Source: an uncultured Bacilli bacterium
GTDB lineage: Bacteria; Bacillota_I; Bacilli_A; RF39; UBA660
Reading direction: 5' to 3'
Length of the DNA: 47,116 bases
NCBI GenBank assembly: GCA_944332205.1
Contig: CALVJN010000009.1
Location: 1 to 47,116, forward strand
The position numbers and the translations under genes were made by a program. The notes under the pieces are model-generated. The model did no database searches, was not told the origin of the DNA, and was given only the letters and a program-made list of their open reading frames with translations. Positions 8,053 through 17,100 of the stretch are shown here, one piece after another. The stretch's first letter is position 1; each line of letters starts with the position of its first letter.

Positions 8053-9696
8053 ATGAAACTTAAAAAGAATTCATTTATCCAAGGAGCATTTATTGCAACA
8101 CTTGGAATAGTTATCAGTAAAATATTAGGAATTATTTACGTAATTCCTTTTTATGCTATTATAGGTGATCAAGGTGGAGCATTATATGGTTATGCTTATA
8201 ATATTTATTCAATATTTTTAGGAATATCACAAGCAGGATTACCACTTGCTATGAGTAAGTTAATAAGTGAATATAATACTTTAGGTTATTATGAGACTAA
8301 AGAAAAAATATATAAAGTTGGGAAAACTTTTTTAAACATTTTAGGTGTAATATGTTTTCTAATATTATTTATATTTGCACCACAAATTGCAGATTTGATA
8401 ATTGGCGGCGTTACTGATGGAAACTCACCAGAAGATATTATTTTTGTTATAAGGATAATTTCAACAGCAATATTAGTTGTACCAATTTTAAGCGTTTCAA
8501 GGGGATATTTACAAGGGCATAAATTTATAACGCCTACTCCAGTAAGTCAAATAATTGAACAAATAGTAAGAGTATTAATAATAGTAATAGGTAGCTATTT
8601 AATGTTAAGAGTTTTTAATTTTCCACTTAGAACAGCAGTTGGATGTGCTGTATTTGCAGCTACTGTTGGAGCAATATGTTCATATCTATATATATATGTA
8701 AAAATTAAGAAAAATAAAGAACAATTTAATGTAAAAAGTATAAAAAAAGAACCAAATTTAAGTACAAAAAAAATATTAAAAATGTTAATAATCTATGCTA
8801 TTCCTTTTGTAATGATTGACTTATTTCGTTCTATTTATAATTCAGTTGACGTTATAACTCTTGTAAAATCATTAGTAAATAATTTTGGGTATCTTACAAA
8901 AGATGCAGAAACAGTAATGAGTGTTATTTCAACATGGGGATTAAAATTAAATATGATAATAATATCAGTTGTATCAGGTATAATGACAAGTTTGATTCCA
9001 AATCTTACGAGTAGTTTTGTAAGTGGAGACATGAAAGATGTTAATAAAAAAATAAACCAAACTTTACAGATAATTCTTTGTATATCACTACCTATGACAA
9101 TTGGACTAAGTTTTATCACAACTTCAGTATGGAATGTATTTTATGGAATGTCAACCTATGGTGAAATAACGTATAGATATCTTGTTTTTGTTGCATTTGC
9201 TACTACTTTATTTACAGCAACCACTACAACAATGCAATTATTAAAAGAATATAAAATGGTATTTTTTACTCTTATAGTAGGTCTTCTTATAAAAAGTACT
9301 TTAAATATTCCGTTGATGTATTTATTTAATAATCTAGGAATTTACCCATTTTATGGTGCAATAACAGCAACAATATTGGGATTTGTGACTTCAGCAATAA
9401 TATCTACAATACATATAAAAAGAAAATTTAATATAAATTATAAAACAACTATATCAGAAGCTAAAAATATAATAATTGCTGTAACTTTAATGTTAGCAGT
9501 AATGTTTGCAACAACATACATAATTCCATTAAAAGTAGAAGGAAGACTATTATCATTTGTCATTGCCGTAATATATGCCTTAATAGGTGGTACAGTATAT
9601 CTTATATATACATATAAAACTAAAACTTTAGAAAATGTTTTTGGAAAGAAGTTTTTAAATAAAATTACTAATAAATTGAAAATAGTAAAACAATAA
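8053..9696 (+). CDS. murJ: Lipid II flippase MurJ / SpoVB-type MOP exporter
   Basis: A polytopic MOP-superfamily protein of 547 aa with about 14 hydrophobic segments. The opening (GAFIATLGIVISKILGIIYVIPFYAIIG) is like YtgP/MurJ and SpoVB of Bacillota, which flip undecaprenyl-linked peptidoglycan precursor across the membrane. The following FemAB-type gene starts 12 nt downstream; FemAB enzymes act on the same lipid II, so the pairing supports a cell-wall role. MurJ and SpoVB cannot be separated without a tree. Start ATG 8053 follows the weak ribosome site agatgtga. Confidence 0.85.
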   Translation: MKLKKNSFIQGAFIATLGIVISKILGIIYVIPFYAIIGDQGGALYGYAYNIYSIFLGISQAGLPLAMSKLISEYNTLGYYETKEKIYKVGKTFLNILGVICFLILFIFAPQIADLIIGGVTDGNSPEDIIFVIRIISTAILVVPILSVSRGYLQGHKFITPTPVSQIIEQIVRVLIIVIGSYLMLRVFNFPLRTAVGCAVFAATVGAICSYLYIYVKIKKNKEQFNVKSIKKEPNLSTKKILKMLIIYAIPFVMIDLFRSIYNSVDVITLVKSLVNNFGYLTKDAETVMSVISTWGLKLNMIIISVVSGIMTSLIPNLTSSFVSGDMKDVNKKINQTLQIILCISLPMTIGLSFITTSVWNVFYGMSTYGEITYRYLVFVAFATTLFTATTTTMQLLKEYKMVFFTLIVGLLIKSTLNIPLMYLFNNLGIYPFYGAITATILGFVTSAIISTIHIKRKFNINYKTTISEAKNIIIAVTLMLAVMFATTYIIPLKVEGRLLSFVIAVIYALIGGTVYLIYTYKTKTLENVFGKKFLNKITNKLKIVKQ

Positions 9697-9708
9697 GGAG
9701 AGCAAAAT

Positions 9709-10974
9709 ATGAATTTTAAGGTAATTACTGAAAACGAATTTAGAGAATTTTCAAATAAACATAAATATGAAAGTTTTATGCAAACAGTAGAGTTAGGAAA
9801 CTTAAAAAAAGAGTTAGGTAATGTAGTTTATTATGTAGGTGTGTCAAAAAGTAATAAAATTGTAGCAGCAACACTATTATTGGAAGAAAAAACTATATTT
9901 GACAAAAAAACGTTTTATGCACCACGAGGCTTTTTAATTGATTATAATGATATAGAAGTTTTAAGTTTTTTTACTTCAGAATTAAAAAAATTTATTAAAG
10001 AAAAAAAAGGATTTATGCTAACAATTGATCCTAATGTAATATACAGAGTAAGAACAAGTGATGGTGAACTTATCGATAATGATAAAGTTAAAAATGATTT
10101 AGCAATAAGTAATTTAAAATCTCTTGGTTATAAACATTTTGGTTTTAATAAGTATTTGGAAACAATTCAAGTTCGTTGGGGTTATAGATTACAATTAGAT
10201 AAACCATACGAAGAAATTAAAGAGCATTTTTCTAAAAGTACTAGAAAAAATATAGATTCTTGTTATAAGAAAGGTTTACTTGTTAGAAAAGGAAAAATAG
10301 AAGATTTGCCAACAATGGAAGAAATTTTTGAAAGTACTTCTAGAAGAAAAGATTTCTTTTTTAGAAGCTTAGAGTATTATCAAAAAATGTATAAACACAT
10401 GAAAGATTTAATGACTATCTATATTGCTTATTTAGATCCTAATGTATATTTAGAAAATACTAAGAAATTATTAGATGAAGAAAAGCAAAAGAATATAGAG
10501 ATTGATAAAAAGATTAAATCTAATTGCGTTGGAACAAAATTATTAACACAAAAAGAAACTTCTGACAAACTGTTATTAAAGTATGAAGAAGAATTAGTTA
10601 AAGCTAAAGAATTTAAAAAAGAATATCCAAATGGTAAAGATATTGCTGTTTTATTGTCGATGAAATCAGGAAATGAATATTTAACTTTATCTAGTGGAAC
10701 ACTAGAAGAATATAAAAATTTTACTCCAAAGTATGCTTTATATGACTATCATATAAAAGACGCTTATAAAATGGGATATAAGTATGTTAATTTTTATGGA
10801 ATAACAGGAGACTTTGAAAAAGGAAATAAATTTTATGGAATTTATGAATTTAAAAAAGGCTTTAATGGTAATGTTATTGAATTAATAGGTCAGTTTTCAT
10901 TAAAAATAACTAATTTCTATGATATTTACATGACAATGAAAAAAATAAAAAACAAGATAAAAAAAAGAAAGTAA
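9709..10974 (+). CDS. FemAB/MurM-type peptidoglycan branch aminoacyltransferase (copy 1)
   Basis: FemAB-family enzymes use aminoacyl-tRNA to add side-chain amino acids to lipid II. Seen: two GNAT-like halves (SFMQTVELG...YYVGV; later YALYDYHIKDAYKMGYKYVNFYGITGDF with EFKKGFNG) separated by a Lys/Glu-rich helical hairpin at about residues 240-300, the tRNA-binding-like coiled coil of FemA/FemX. Length 421 aa is standard. RBS aaggag lies before ATG 9709. It is cotranscribed with murJ. A homologous gene lies convergently next door; the two share the central STRKNIDSCYK/TTKQRINKAEK and TxxRKDF motifs, so they probably arose by duplication. The amino acid added is unknown. Confidence 0.88.
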   Translation: MNFKVITENEFREFSNKHKYESFMQTVELGNLKKELGNVVYYVGVSKSNKIVAATLLLEEKTIFDKKTFYAPRGFLIDYNDIEVLSFFTSELKKFIKEKKGFMLTIDPNVIYRVRTSDGELIDNDKVKNDLAISNLKSLGYKHFGFNKYLETIQVRWGYRLQLDKPYEEIKEHFSKSTRKNIDSCYKKGLLVRKGKIEDLPTMEEIFESTSRRKDFFFRSLEYYQKMYKHMKDLMTIYIAYLDPNVYLENTKKLLDEEKQKNIEIDKKIKSNCVGTKLLTQKETSDKLLLKYEEELVKAKEFKKEYPNGKDIAVLLSMKSGNEYLTLSSGTLEEYKNFTPKYALYDYHIKDAYKMGYKYVNFYGITGDFEKGNKFYGIYEFKKGFNGNVIELIGQFSLKITNFYDIYMTMKKIKNKIKKRK

Positions 10975-10998
10975 TGATTAATCATTATTTTCTTTTTT
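10961..10998. terminator. Bidirectional terminator between the two FemAB genes
   Basis: A near-perfect inverted repeat of about 19 bp per arm, centred at 10979/10980 with one G/T wobble. It includes both stop codons and carries T-runs on both strands. The genes are only 3 nt apart, so the terminator is built inside their coding ends. Confidence 0.8.
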
Positions 10999-12282
10999 TC
11001 TTCTTTTAGCACGATGTTTAATAACATTTCTATATATTGGAACTAATTTAGTAAAAGCAAAATACATAAATTTATGAGTTATTAAATCAAATTCACCCAT
11101 AAATTCAATATAATCACCACCAAATTTCTTCTTAAATTCATGAAGACCTAATCTAGGATTATCTTTAGATAAATCTCCAATAGTACCAAATTGATCATAT
11201 ATTTTAATACCCTTATCATAACAATATTTTATATGTTCGTAATAAGTTTTATAATTAGAATAACTATCCATCAATATATTATGATTACCAGCATATAATA
11301 CCCAAGCTTTGTCACCATATTCCATTACGACATGACCATTTAAAATAATTTCATCTTGATATTTATTTAAGGCTTCTTGATATTCTTCAATATAAGAATT
11401 TAGTTTATCTAAACGTTTATCTAGCTCATTTTTTTTTGTTTTAATACTAGTGCTTAAAGATTCTCTTTTATTAATTTCCTTTAATTCTTTTTCAACTTCT
11501 TTTTTTTCATTTTCATAAATATTAATAATTTTTTTAGGATTTACAGAACCAATAAAAAGATTCATCTTATTATCTTTATTATATATTTCATATAGAGTTT
11601 TGTAATACTCTAAATTATGAGAAACAAAATCTTTTCTATTTTCAGTTAAATCCATAAGATGACTAAAAGTTGGAATATCTTCAATAGTACCAATTCTAAC
11701 ATTTGTTTCTAATTTTTCAGCTTTATTAATTCTTTGCTTAGTCGTTTTTGAAAACTTATTCTTAAGAACATCAAAAGATTCATTCATATCAATTCTAAAA
11801 GTATATCTTGGCTGCATTGTTTCAAAATTTTTAGTAAATCCTAAATGCTTAAATCCTAATTTTAATAGTTCATTATATACTAATTTTGGATTTTTTTCTA
11901 ATTTAATCTCTTCACCTAGATAGTTTTCCTTATGCCAAATAATATCAGGATCAATTTTTATAAATATAGCTCTGCGTTTTTTAGCAAATTTTTTAATATA
12001 GTTAGTAAAAACTTTTAATAATTTAAAATCATAAAAATTAATAACAAATCCACGTGGAGAATATAAATAACAATATCCAAAAGGAAGTTTTTTTTCTAGT
12101 AATAAAGCAGAAGCTTGAATGTTATTATTATCATCAACTAAACCAACATAATGTGGTATAAGTTTTTTTTCTTTTTTGGAAAATTCTCCCCATGCATAAC
12201 TTTGCAGAAAGTGTGATTTTTCTTTATGATTTTTAACAAAATTCTCATAGCGTTCTTTATCAATATTTTCAATAAATTTCAT
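10978..12282 (-). CDS. FemAB/MurM-type peptidoglycan branch aminoacyltransferase (copy 2)
   Basis: Same family as the convergent neighbour but with the more canonical N-terminus FLQSYAWGEFSKKE and SPRGFVINF. The coiled-coil insert is long (about residues 255-310). The C-terminal half has YEHIKYCYDKGIKIYDQFGTIGDL and HEFKKKFGG, as in FemX/MurM. Length 434 aa. Two FemAB enzymes suggest a branch of at least two residues added in sequence, as for MurM/MurN or FemX/FemA/FemB; this is inference. Its promoter would lie in 12283-12396, shared with the divergent coiled-coil gene. Confidence 0.88.
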   Translation of the reverse strand: MKFIENIDKERYENFVKNHKEKSHFLQSYAWGEFSKKEKKLIPHYVGLVDDNNNIQASALLLEKKLPFGYCYLYSPRGFVINFYDFKLLKVFTNYIKKFAKKRRAIFIKIDPDIIWHKENYLGEEIKLEKNPKLVYNELLKLGFKHLGFTKNFETMQPRYTFRIDMNESFDVLKNKFSKTTKQRINKAEKLETNVRIGTIEDIPTFSHLMDLTENRKDFVSHNLEYYKTLYEIYNKDNKMNLFIGSVNPKKIINIYENEKKEVEKELKEINKRESLSTSIKTKKNELDKRLDKLNSYIEEYQEALNKYQDEIILNGHVVMEYGDKAWVLYAGNHNILMDSYSNYKTYYEHIKYCYDKGIKIYDQFGTIGDLSKDNPRLGLHEFKKKFGGDYIEFMGEFDLITHKFMYFAFTKLVPIYRNVIKHRAKRRKKENND

Positions 12283-12408
12283 ATTATCATTATCCTTAAT
12301 AATAAAAGTATAATATTTAATAATATAAAAGTCAAATACAGTAATTAATAAAGTTGATGAAGGTTGACTATTTGAATTTAATATAATAAAATTAGTTTGG
12401 TGATATTT

Positions 12409-12681
12409 ATGAAGAAAATATTAAATTATTTTATTGCACTATTGGTTGTTTTATTAGTCGGATTAATAGTATTAAATATAGAAAATAATTTTCAATATAA
12501 CAAGAAAATAAATAATATGGAAGAAAAGATAAAAAATATAAAAAAGGAAAATGATAGTCTTCAAAATAAGAAAAATAAAATACAAAATGAATATGATGAG
12601 CTTGAAGAAAATAAAGAAAAGGAAATAGAGGAGTATAAAAAATGGCAGTTAAAAGTAGAGAAATTAAAAGAATTACTATAA
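12409..12681 (+). CDS. Small membrane-anchored coiled-coil protein
   Basis: A 90-aa protein: a short cytoplasmic start (MKKILN), one membrane segment at about residues 6-26, then ~60 residues of Lys/Glu/Asn-rich heptad-like coiled coil. I placed the start at ATG 12409 because GGTGAT is 4 nt upstream; the in-frame TTG at 12397 overlaps that site. It overlaps the following deacetylase gene by 40 nt, so translation is coupled. The deacetylase begins with the same architecture (TM then coiled coil), which suggests the pair may assemble through these helices. The topology recalls FtsL/DivIC-type proteins but no family is claimed. Confidence 0.75.
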   Translation: MKKILNYFIALLVVLLVGLIVLNIENNFQYNKKINNMEEKIKNIKKENDSLQNKKNKIQNEYDELEENKEKEIEEYKKWQLKVEKLKELL

Positions 12682-13562
12682 TACTTATTTTAATTATATT
12701 GGTTATAGTTAATATAATGATTTACTTAGAAAGCAAAAGCTTAAATGATAAATATAAAAACTATAGCGAAGAATATCTTAATTTAAAAAAAGAAAATAAA
12801 GAAATTAATAAACAATTATTTAATTTAAATAATGAATTAGACACTATTAAAAATATAGAACAAAAGACAAAAAATATAAAAAAAGAATATTTTGGCAATA
12901 TAAAAATATTAGAAGACAAAATATTAAATAATCAGTCTAAGCAAAAAATAGCCTATTTAACATTTGATGACGGTCCTTACTATAATACATATAAAATATT
13001 AGATATTTTAGATCAATATGATGTTAAAGCAACTTTTTTTACTACTAACATTAATGGTGAAACCTGTTATGATAATAAACAAGCAAATTGTCATTTAATG
13101 TATCAAGAATATTTAAAAAGAGGTCATACCATTGCAAATCATACTTATTCTCATGGAATAAAAAGAGGACTATACAATAGTGAAAAAACTTTTATTGATT
13201 CAGTAAAGAAACAAGAAGACCTTATAAATAGTCAAACTGGATATATAACAAATATTGTAAGATTTCCTGGTGGGAGTGCAACTGCTGGGAAATTAAAAAA
13301 TTCAATAATTGAAGAATTAAGAAAAAATAATTATGGTTGGGTTGATTGGACCGCTCAGGATGGAGATGGAGGAAGTTTATCTTCTAAAGAGCAAGCTTGG
13401 CAGACATTTACAAATTCAATAGATAGTAATATTGAAGTTATTTTATTACATGATTACAATGGCATAACTACTTCTATTCTGCCAGATATTATTCAATATT
13501 TAAAAGATAATAATTATCTTCTATTACCTCTTTTTTATGAAAGTAATATGGTAAATAAATAA
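12642..13562 (+). CDS. Membrane-anchored polysaccharide deacetylase (NodB domain, PgdA-like)
   Basis: Carbohydrate esterase family 4, most likely a peptidoglycan N-acetylglucosamine deacetylase acting outside the membrane. Residues 10-28 form a membrane anchor and about 32-98 a coiled coil. The NodB domain follows with motif 1 TFDDGP (107-112, catalytic and metal-binding Asp), motif 2 HTYSH (His167, His171), motif 3 RFPGG (207-211), a WTAQDGD motif 4 and LLHDYNG motif 5. All active-site motifs are intact. GAGGAG lies about 9 nt before ATG 12642, inside the upstream gene. Length 306 aa. Known: such deacetylation confers lysozyme resistance. Confidence 0.9.
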   Translation: MAVKSREIKRITIILILIILVIVNIMIYLESKSLNDKYKNYSEEYLNLKKENKEINKQLFNLNNELDTIKNIEQKTKNIKKEYFGNIKILEDKILNNQSKQKIAYLTFDDGPYYNTYKILDILDQYDVKATFFTTNINGETCYDNKQANCHLMYQEYLKRGHTIANHTYSHGIKRGLYNSEKTFIDSVKKQEDLINSQTGYITNIVRFPGGSATAGKLKNSIIEELRKNNYGWVDWTAQDGDGGSLSSKEQAWQTFTNSIDSNIEVILLHDYNGITTSILPDIIQYLKDNNYLLLPLFYESNMVNK

Positions 13563-13582
13563 AAAAATCCTTTTAAAGGATT
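13561..13582 (-). terminator. Terminator of the ZIP transporter gene
   Basis: Stem aatccttt/aaaggatt followed, on the minus strand, by seven T. It lies at the end of the convergent deacetylase gene and may serve both, though the plus-strand T-run is weak. Confidence 0.7.
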
Positions 13583-13589
13583 AACCATT

Positions 13590-14399
13590 TTATCCAAGTG
13601 CTACGTCCAAAATCATCATTACTGAAAAACCTATTAAAGTGAAGAGTGCCATTTTCTCTTTTTTTTCATTTGCCTGACTAGCTGGAATTAATTCTTGGAC
13701 AACTACATATATCATAGCACCAGCAGCAAAAGCTAATAAAAATGGTAAAATAAATCTAATTTTTAAAACTAGTAATGCTCCAATAACTCCAGAAATAGGC
13801 TCGACAATTCCACTTAACTGTCCCCAAAAAAATGCTTGTTTTCTAGAAAAACCTTCACGCCTAAGTGGAACACTTACTGCCGTACCTTCTGGGAAGTTTT
13901 GTAGACCAATACCTAATGCTAAAATTGAAGCCGAAGCAACAGTAGCACCTTCTAAACCATAAAAAATAGAACCAAATGCAACTCCAACTGCAAGACCTTC
14001 TGGAATATTATGCAATGTAATTGAAAAAATTAGCATTAGAACACGTTTAAAACTGCTATTGTCTTTTTTATTATTTTTAGATAATTTATTATCAAAATGA
14101 TTGAAAATTCTATCGCCTAAAAATAACAATAATCCACCAGCAAAGAAACCAACAAAAACAACTAACCATGAAATCATTTTTAAATTTTCAGCCATTTCTA
14201 TTGCAGGAGATAATAAAGACCAAAAAGATGCAGCAATCATAACACCTGCAGCAAACCCTAACATACCATCCATAATATTTTTGTTTACTTTTTTGAAGAA
14301 AAATACTAGAGAAGCACCTAATAACGTTATTCCCCACGTAAAGCACGTTGCAATTAATGCTTGAACAATGGGATTTAAATTATTAAAAAAATCTATCAT
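13590..14399 (-). CDS. ZIP family metal transporter (ZupT-like)
   Basis: A divalent metal (zinc/iron/manganese) uptake permease with about eight membrane segments in 269 aa. The signature TM4 motif HNIPEGLAVGVAFG and TM5 motif QNFPEGTAVSVPL carry the metal-binding His, Asn, Glu and Pro residues, and GIVEP in TM6 is typical of ZupT-type proteins. The cytoplasmic loop (about residues 98-118) is Lys/Asn/Asp-rich and lacks the usual His cluster. GGAG sits just upstream of the ATG. It is transcribed alone, divergent from the amidase gene. Metal specificity cannot be read from the sequence. Confidence 0.9.
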   Translation of the reverse strand: MIDFFNNLNPIVQALIATCFTWGITLLGASLVFFFKKVNKNIMDGMLGFAAGVMIAASFWSLLSPAIEMAENLKMISWLVVFVGFFAGGLLLFLGDRIFNHFDNKLSKNNKKDNSSFKRVLMLIFSITLHNIPEGLAVGVAFGSIFYGLEGATVASASILALGIGLQNFPEGTAVSVPLRREGFSRKQAFFWGQLSGIVEPISGVIGALLVLKIRFILPFLLAFAAGAMIYVVVQELIPASQANEKKEKMALFTLIGFSVMMILDVALG

Positions 14400-14538
14400 A
14401 TATACTCCTTACCTGTATTTATCGTATGTTTTTAAATTATCTGTGTATAGGCTAATAACTAAAAAGTTTATAATTAAATTTAAGGTTTATATGACAATAT
14501 TATTAAGCTAACATATTATAATATAGAGGAGTGATATT

Positions 14539-15954
14539 TTGAACAATAATAATTTTAGAGCAACTAAAAAGGTAGTAGTGGATGCTGGACATGGTGGTAG
14601 CGATCCTGGGGCTATTAACGGAAATGTGTATGAAAAAGATTTCAATTTAGAAGTTGCTAATTATATTTATAATCGTTTGAAAGAACTAGGTGTTCCTGTT
14701 TATATTACAAGAGACACAGATGAAACTCTGGATAGAAACGAAAGAGTAAGTAGAATTTTAAATGCTTTTGGAAATAATAGTGATGTTATCGTGTTATCTA
14801 ATCACATAAATGCAGGAGGTGGCGAAGGTGCAGAAGTAGTTTACGCACTACGAAATGAAGAAACTTTAGCAAGATCAATTTTAGATGAGATTGGTAATGC
14901 TGGACAAAAGAAAAGATCTTATTATCAAAAAAGATTACCAGAAGATCCATCTAAAGATTATTACTTTATACAGCGATTAACAGGAAATACAGAACCAGTA
15001 TTAATAGAATATGGCTTTATAGACAATAAAAATGATTTGTATAAATTGCAAAATAATTTGTTAGACTATGGTGAAGCAGTAGTGAAAGCAGTTACTAATT
15101 ATATTGGAGTTCCATATATACCAGCAACACCAGGAATAGATAATAACATCTATATAGTAAAAAAAGGTGATAGTTTATATAGCATTGCTAACAAATATGG
15201 AATAACAGTAAATGAACTTAAAGCGGCAAATAATTTAACATCTAATTTACTTAATGTTGGGCAAACTTTAATTATTCCAACAATAAATCCAGACATAACA
15301 TTACCAGAAAATTATATAGTATACACTGTGAAAAAAGGCGATACGCTGTTTAAGATAGCATCAGAATACAATATATCAGTTAATGATTTAATAGATTTTA
15401 ATCAATTAACAACAACTTCTATAGTTATAGGACAGCAATTATTAATACCTACTAATGAAGAAGAAACAAATACTATTACATATATTGTTTTACCAGGTGA
15501 TAGTCTTTGGAAAATTGCTAACAATTGTAACATTACAGTTGATGATATTGTAAAATTAAATAGTTTGCAAACGACCATAATTCAACCAGGAGATGAATTA
15601 AAATTATCAAAAAACTGCAATATAAACACTGACAATAATCCTGATAATAATATAAATGAAAACGATATAAAACATGTTGTAACAAAAAATGAAACACTAT
15701 ATAGCATTGCCCAAAAATATGGAACAACTGTTGACGATATAATAGAATATAACAATTTATCTACAAATGTATTACAACTTGGACAGATTTTATATATACC
15801 TAATACATCTGAATATATTAATTATTATGTTCAACCTAATGATAGTTTATATAGTATTTCAAGAAGATTTAATACAACCATTGATGCAATAAAAAAATTA
15901 AATAATCTAACTAGTGATACATTGTACATTAATCAATTACTACTAATTCCGTAA
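14539..15954 (+). CDS. N-acetylmuramoyl-L-alanine amidase with five LysM repeats
   Basis: A cell-wall hydrolase that cleaves the bond between muramic acid and the stem peptide. The Amidase_3 domain (residues 10-190) has zinc ligands and catalytic Glu in DAGHGG (His18), YEKDFN (Glu32), SNHINAGG (His89) and LIEYGF (Glu157). Five LysM repeats follow (about 204-248, 256-302, 312-354, 371-416, 427-471) and bind glycan. No signal peptide is present, as in CwlC-type or phage-type amidases, so release may need lysis or an unconventional route. The start is TTG 14539 with AGGAGTGAT upstream. The last 477 bp of this locus recur at 18168-18644. Confidence 0.92.
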   Translation: MNNNNFRATKKVVVDAGHGGSDPGAINGNVYEKDFNLEVANYIYNRLKELGVPVYITRDTDETLDRNERVSRILNAFGNNSDVIVLSNHINAGGGEGAEVVYALRNEETLARSILDEIGNAGQKKRSYYQKRLPEDPSKDYYFIQRLTGNTEPVLIEYGFIDNKNDLYKLQNNLLDYGEAVVKAVTNYIGVPYIPATPGIDNNIYIVKKGDSLYSIANKYGITVNELKAANNLTSNLLNVGQTLIIPTINPDITLPENYIVYTVKKGDTLFKIASEYNISVNDLIDFNQLTTTSIVIGQQLLIPTNEEETNTITYIVLPGDSLWKIANNCNITVDDIVKLNSLQTTIIQPGDELKLSKNCNINTDNNPDNNINENDIKHVVTKNETLYSIAQKYGTTVDDIIEYNNLSTNVLQLGQILYIPNTSEYINYYVQPNDSLYSISRRFNTTIDAIKKLNNLTSDTLYINQLLLIP

Positions 15955-15971
15955 TAATACAATAAAATTAA
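15495..15971 (+). repeat. 477-bp direct repeat, left copy (amidase 3' end)
   Basis: Bases 15495-15971 match 18168-18644 at a constant offset of 2673 with only two differences that I can see, both in the last codons of the gene (ctaattccg versus cttattcca). The repeat starts inside LysM3 (about codon 319) and ends 17 bp after the stop codon. Confidence 0.95.
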
Positions 15972-15986
15972 ATATAAATTAAGTTT

Positions 15987-16021
15987 GATATTTATAATAA
16001 TCATTATAAATATCTTTTTTT
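15987..16021 (+). terminator. Amidase terminator
   Basis: A perfect 12-bp stem (gatatttataat / attataaatatc), a 4-nt loop and seven T. It lies just outside the direct repeat, so the right-hand repeat copy lacks it. Confidence 0.85.
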
Positions 16022-16145
16022 AAAAAAACAAACTATGTAGTGTCACATCAATTGTAATACTACAATATTAAATTAGTAAAGTTATTTTAATTATTGAATT
16101 ATTTTGAAATAAGTCTATAATATTAGACAAAAAGGAAGTGCTGCT

Positions 16146-16481
16146 GTGAAAATAGATAGAGATGTTAATTCATATTTTGAAGATATTATTGAGTGTATGA
16201 ATTGTATTCATAAAAGTGATGTATACGGCAATAATGAAAAAGAAAATTTAAATAATGTTAAAAAGAAAATTGAATACTGGCATAATAGTTACTTAAAAAG
16301 TAATACACTTAAAGAAATAAATCCCAATGATATAAAATATATGGATTTAGAAATTACTGATTTTTTTGACAAATATATTAAAATTGAATCAGTTAAAGAG
16401 AATTATTCTGAAAGATTATTATATGATTTTAGTCATTTGGCAAAAGAATGGAAAAATGAAATGCTAGGAGGAATGAAATAA
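16146..16481 (+). CDS. Unknown 111-aa island protein, partner of the CFI-box gene
   Basis: No family recognised. The protein is short, acidic-basic mixed and mostly helical, with aromatic-rich segments (KKKIEYWHNSYLKS; DFSHLAKEWKNEM) and no membrane span. The likely start is GTG 16146 behind aaggaag. Its TAA stop shares one base with the ATG of the next gene, so the two are translationally coupled and probably act together. It is the first gene of the island between the two amidase repeats. Confidence 0.65.
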   Translation: MKIDRDVNSYFEDIIECMNCIHKSDVYGNNEKENLNNVKKKIEYWHNSYLKSNTLKEINPNDIKYMDLEITDFFDKYIKIESVKENYSERLLYDFSHLAKEWKNEMLGGMK

Positions 16482-17062
16482 TGTCTGATAAATATAAGAA
16501 CAATGAAGGGGTATATATAGATGCTCATACTGATAAAAGTGGAAAGGATCATGTAAGTTTTTATGATAAAGACCCGTCAGATTCTAGCCATAGCTCAATT
16601 CATGTAAATTGGGATAGTGAAACTGGAAAAGGTAGTATAGTAGATACTATAAGTGGAGATAAAGAAAGTACGGATATTAGTTGTTTTTTAACAACAGCTT
16701 GCATGAGACATTTTCAAGATAAATTTGATGATAATTGTTATGAATTAAGGGTTTTAAGATGGTTTAGAGATAATTTTATTTCACAAAAAGATATAGAATA
16801 TTATTATAAAATTGCACCAATAATTGTTGAAACTATAAATAAAGAAGAAAAAGCAGAGATTATTTATGATTATATTTACGACAATGTAGTAGATTATTGT
16901 GTCGAACAAATTGAACAAGGAAATTATGAAGCTGCATATAGTAGATATAAAAATAGCTTTTTAACTTTAGAAGAACAATTTGCTAAACCAGCACTAATAA
17001 ACAAATTTGTAAAAACTTTAAAATTAAGAATAAATAATAAAAATAGATTAATTAATGCCTAA
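16481..17062 (+). CDS. CFI-box-CTERM-like domain protein
   Basis: The first ~60 residues are polar and resemble a short beta-rich segment (GVYIDAHTDKSGKDHVSFYDKD). From residue 67 the pattern CFLTTACMRHFQDKFDDNCYELRVLRWFRDNFI, then YYKIAPIIVETINK and CVEQIEQGNYEAAYSRYKNS, matches what I know as the CFI-box-CTERM domain, a Cys-containing helical domain of unknown function found at the C-terminus of varied bacterial proteins. The gene overlaps its upstream partner by one base. There is no signal or membrane segment. No biochemical role is established for the family; a stress, defence or conflict role is only a guess from its accessory location. Confidence 0.7.
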   Translation: MSDKYKNNEGVYIDAHTDKSGKDHVSFYDKDPSDSSHSSIHVNWDSETGKGSIVDTISGDKESTDISCFLTTACMRHFQDKFDDNCYELRVLRWFRDNFISQKDIEYYYKIAPIIVETINKEEKAEIIYDYIYDNVVDYCVEQIEQGNYEAAYSRYKNSFLTLEEQFAKPALINKFVKTLKLRINNKNRLINA

Positions 17063-17100
17063 GAATATAAATTAAAAGTAATATTAAATGTTATAAAAAG

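Noticed and set aside
15495-15954. CRISPR-like or tandem array suggested by repeated motifs
   Set aside because: The repeats are diverged protein-level LysM modules and one long direct duplication, without regular short DNA repeats and spacers.
16146-16481. DGR accessory protein Avd as an explanation for the small helical island protein
   Set aside because: It lacks an Avd-like pattern and no reverse transcriptase lies nearby; the helical nature alone is not evidence.
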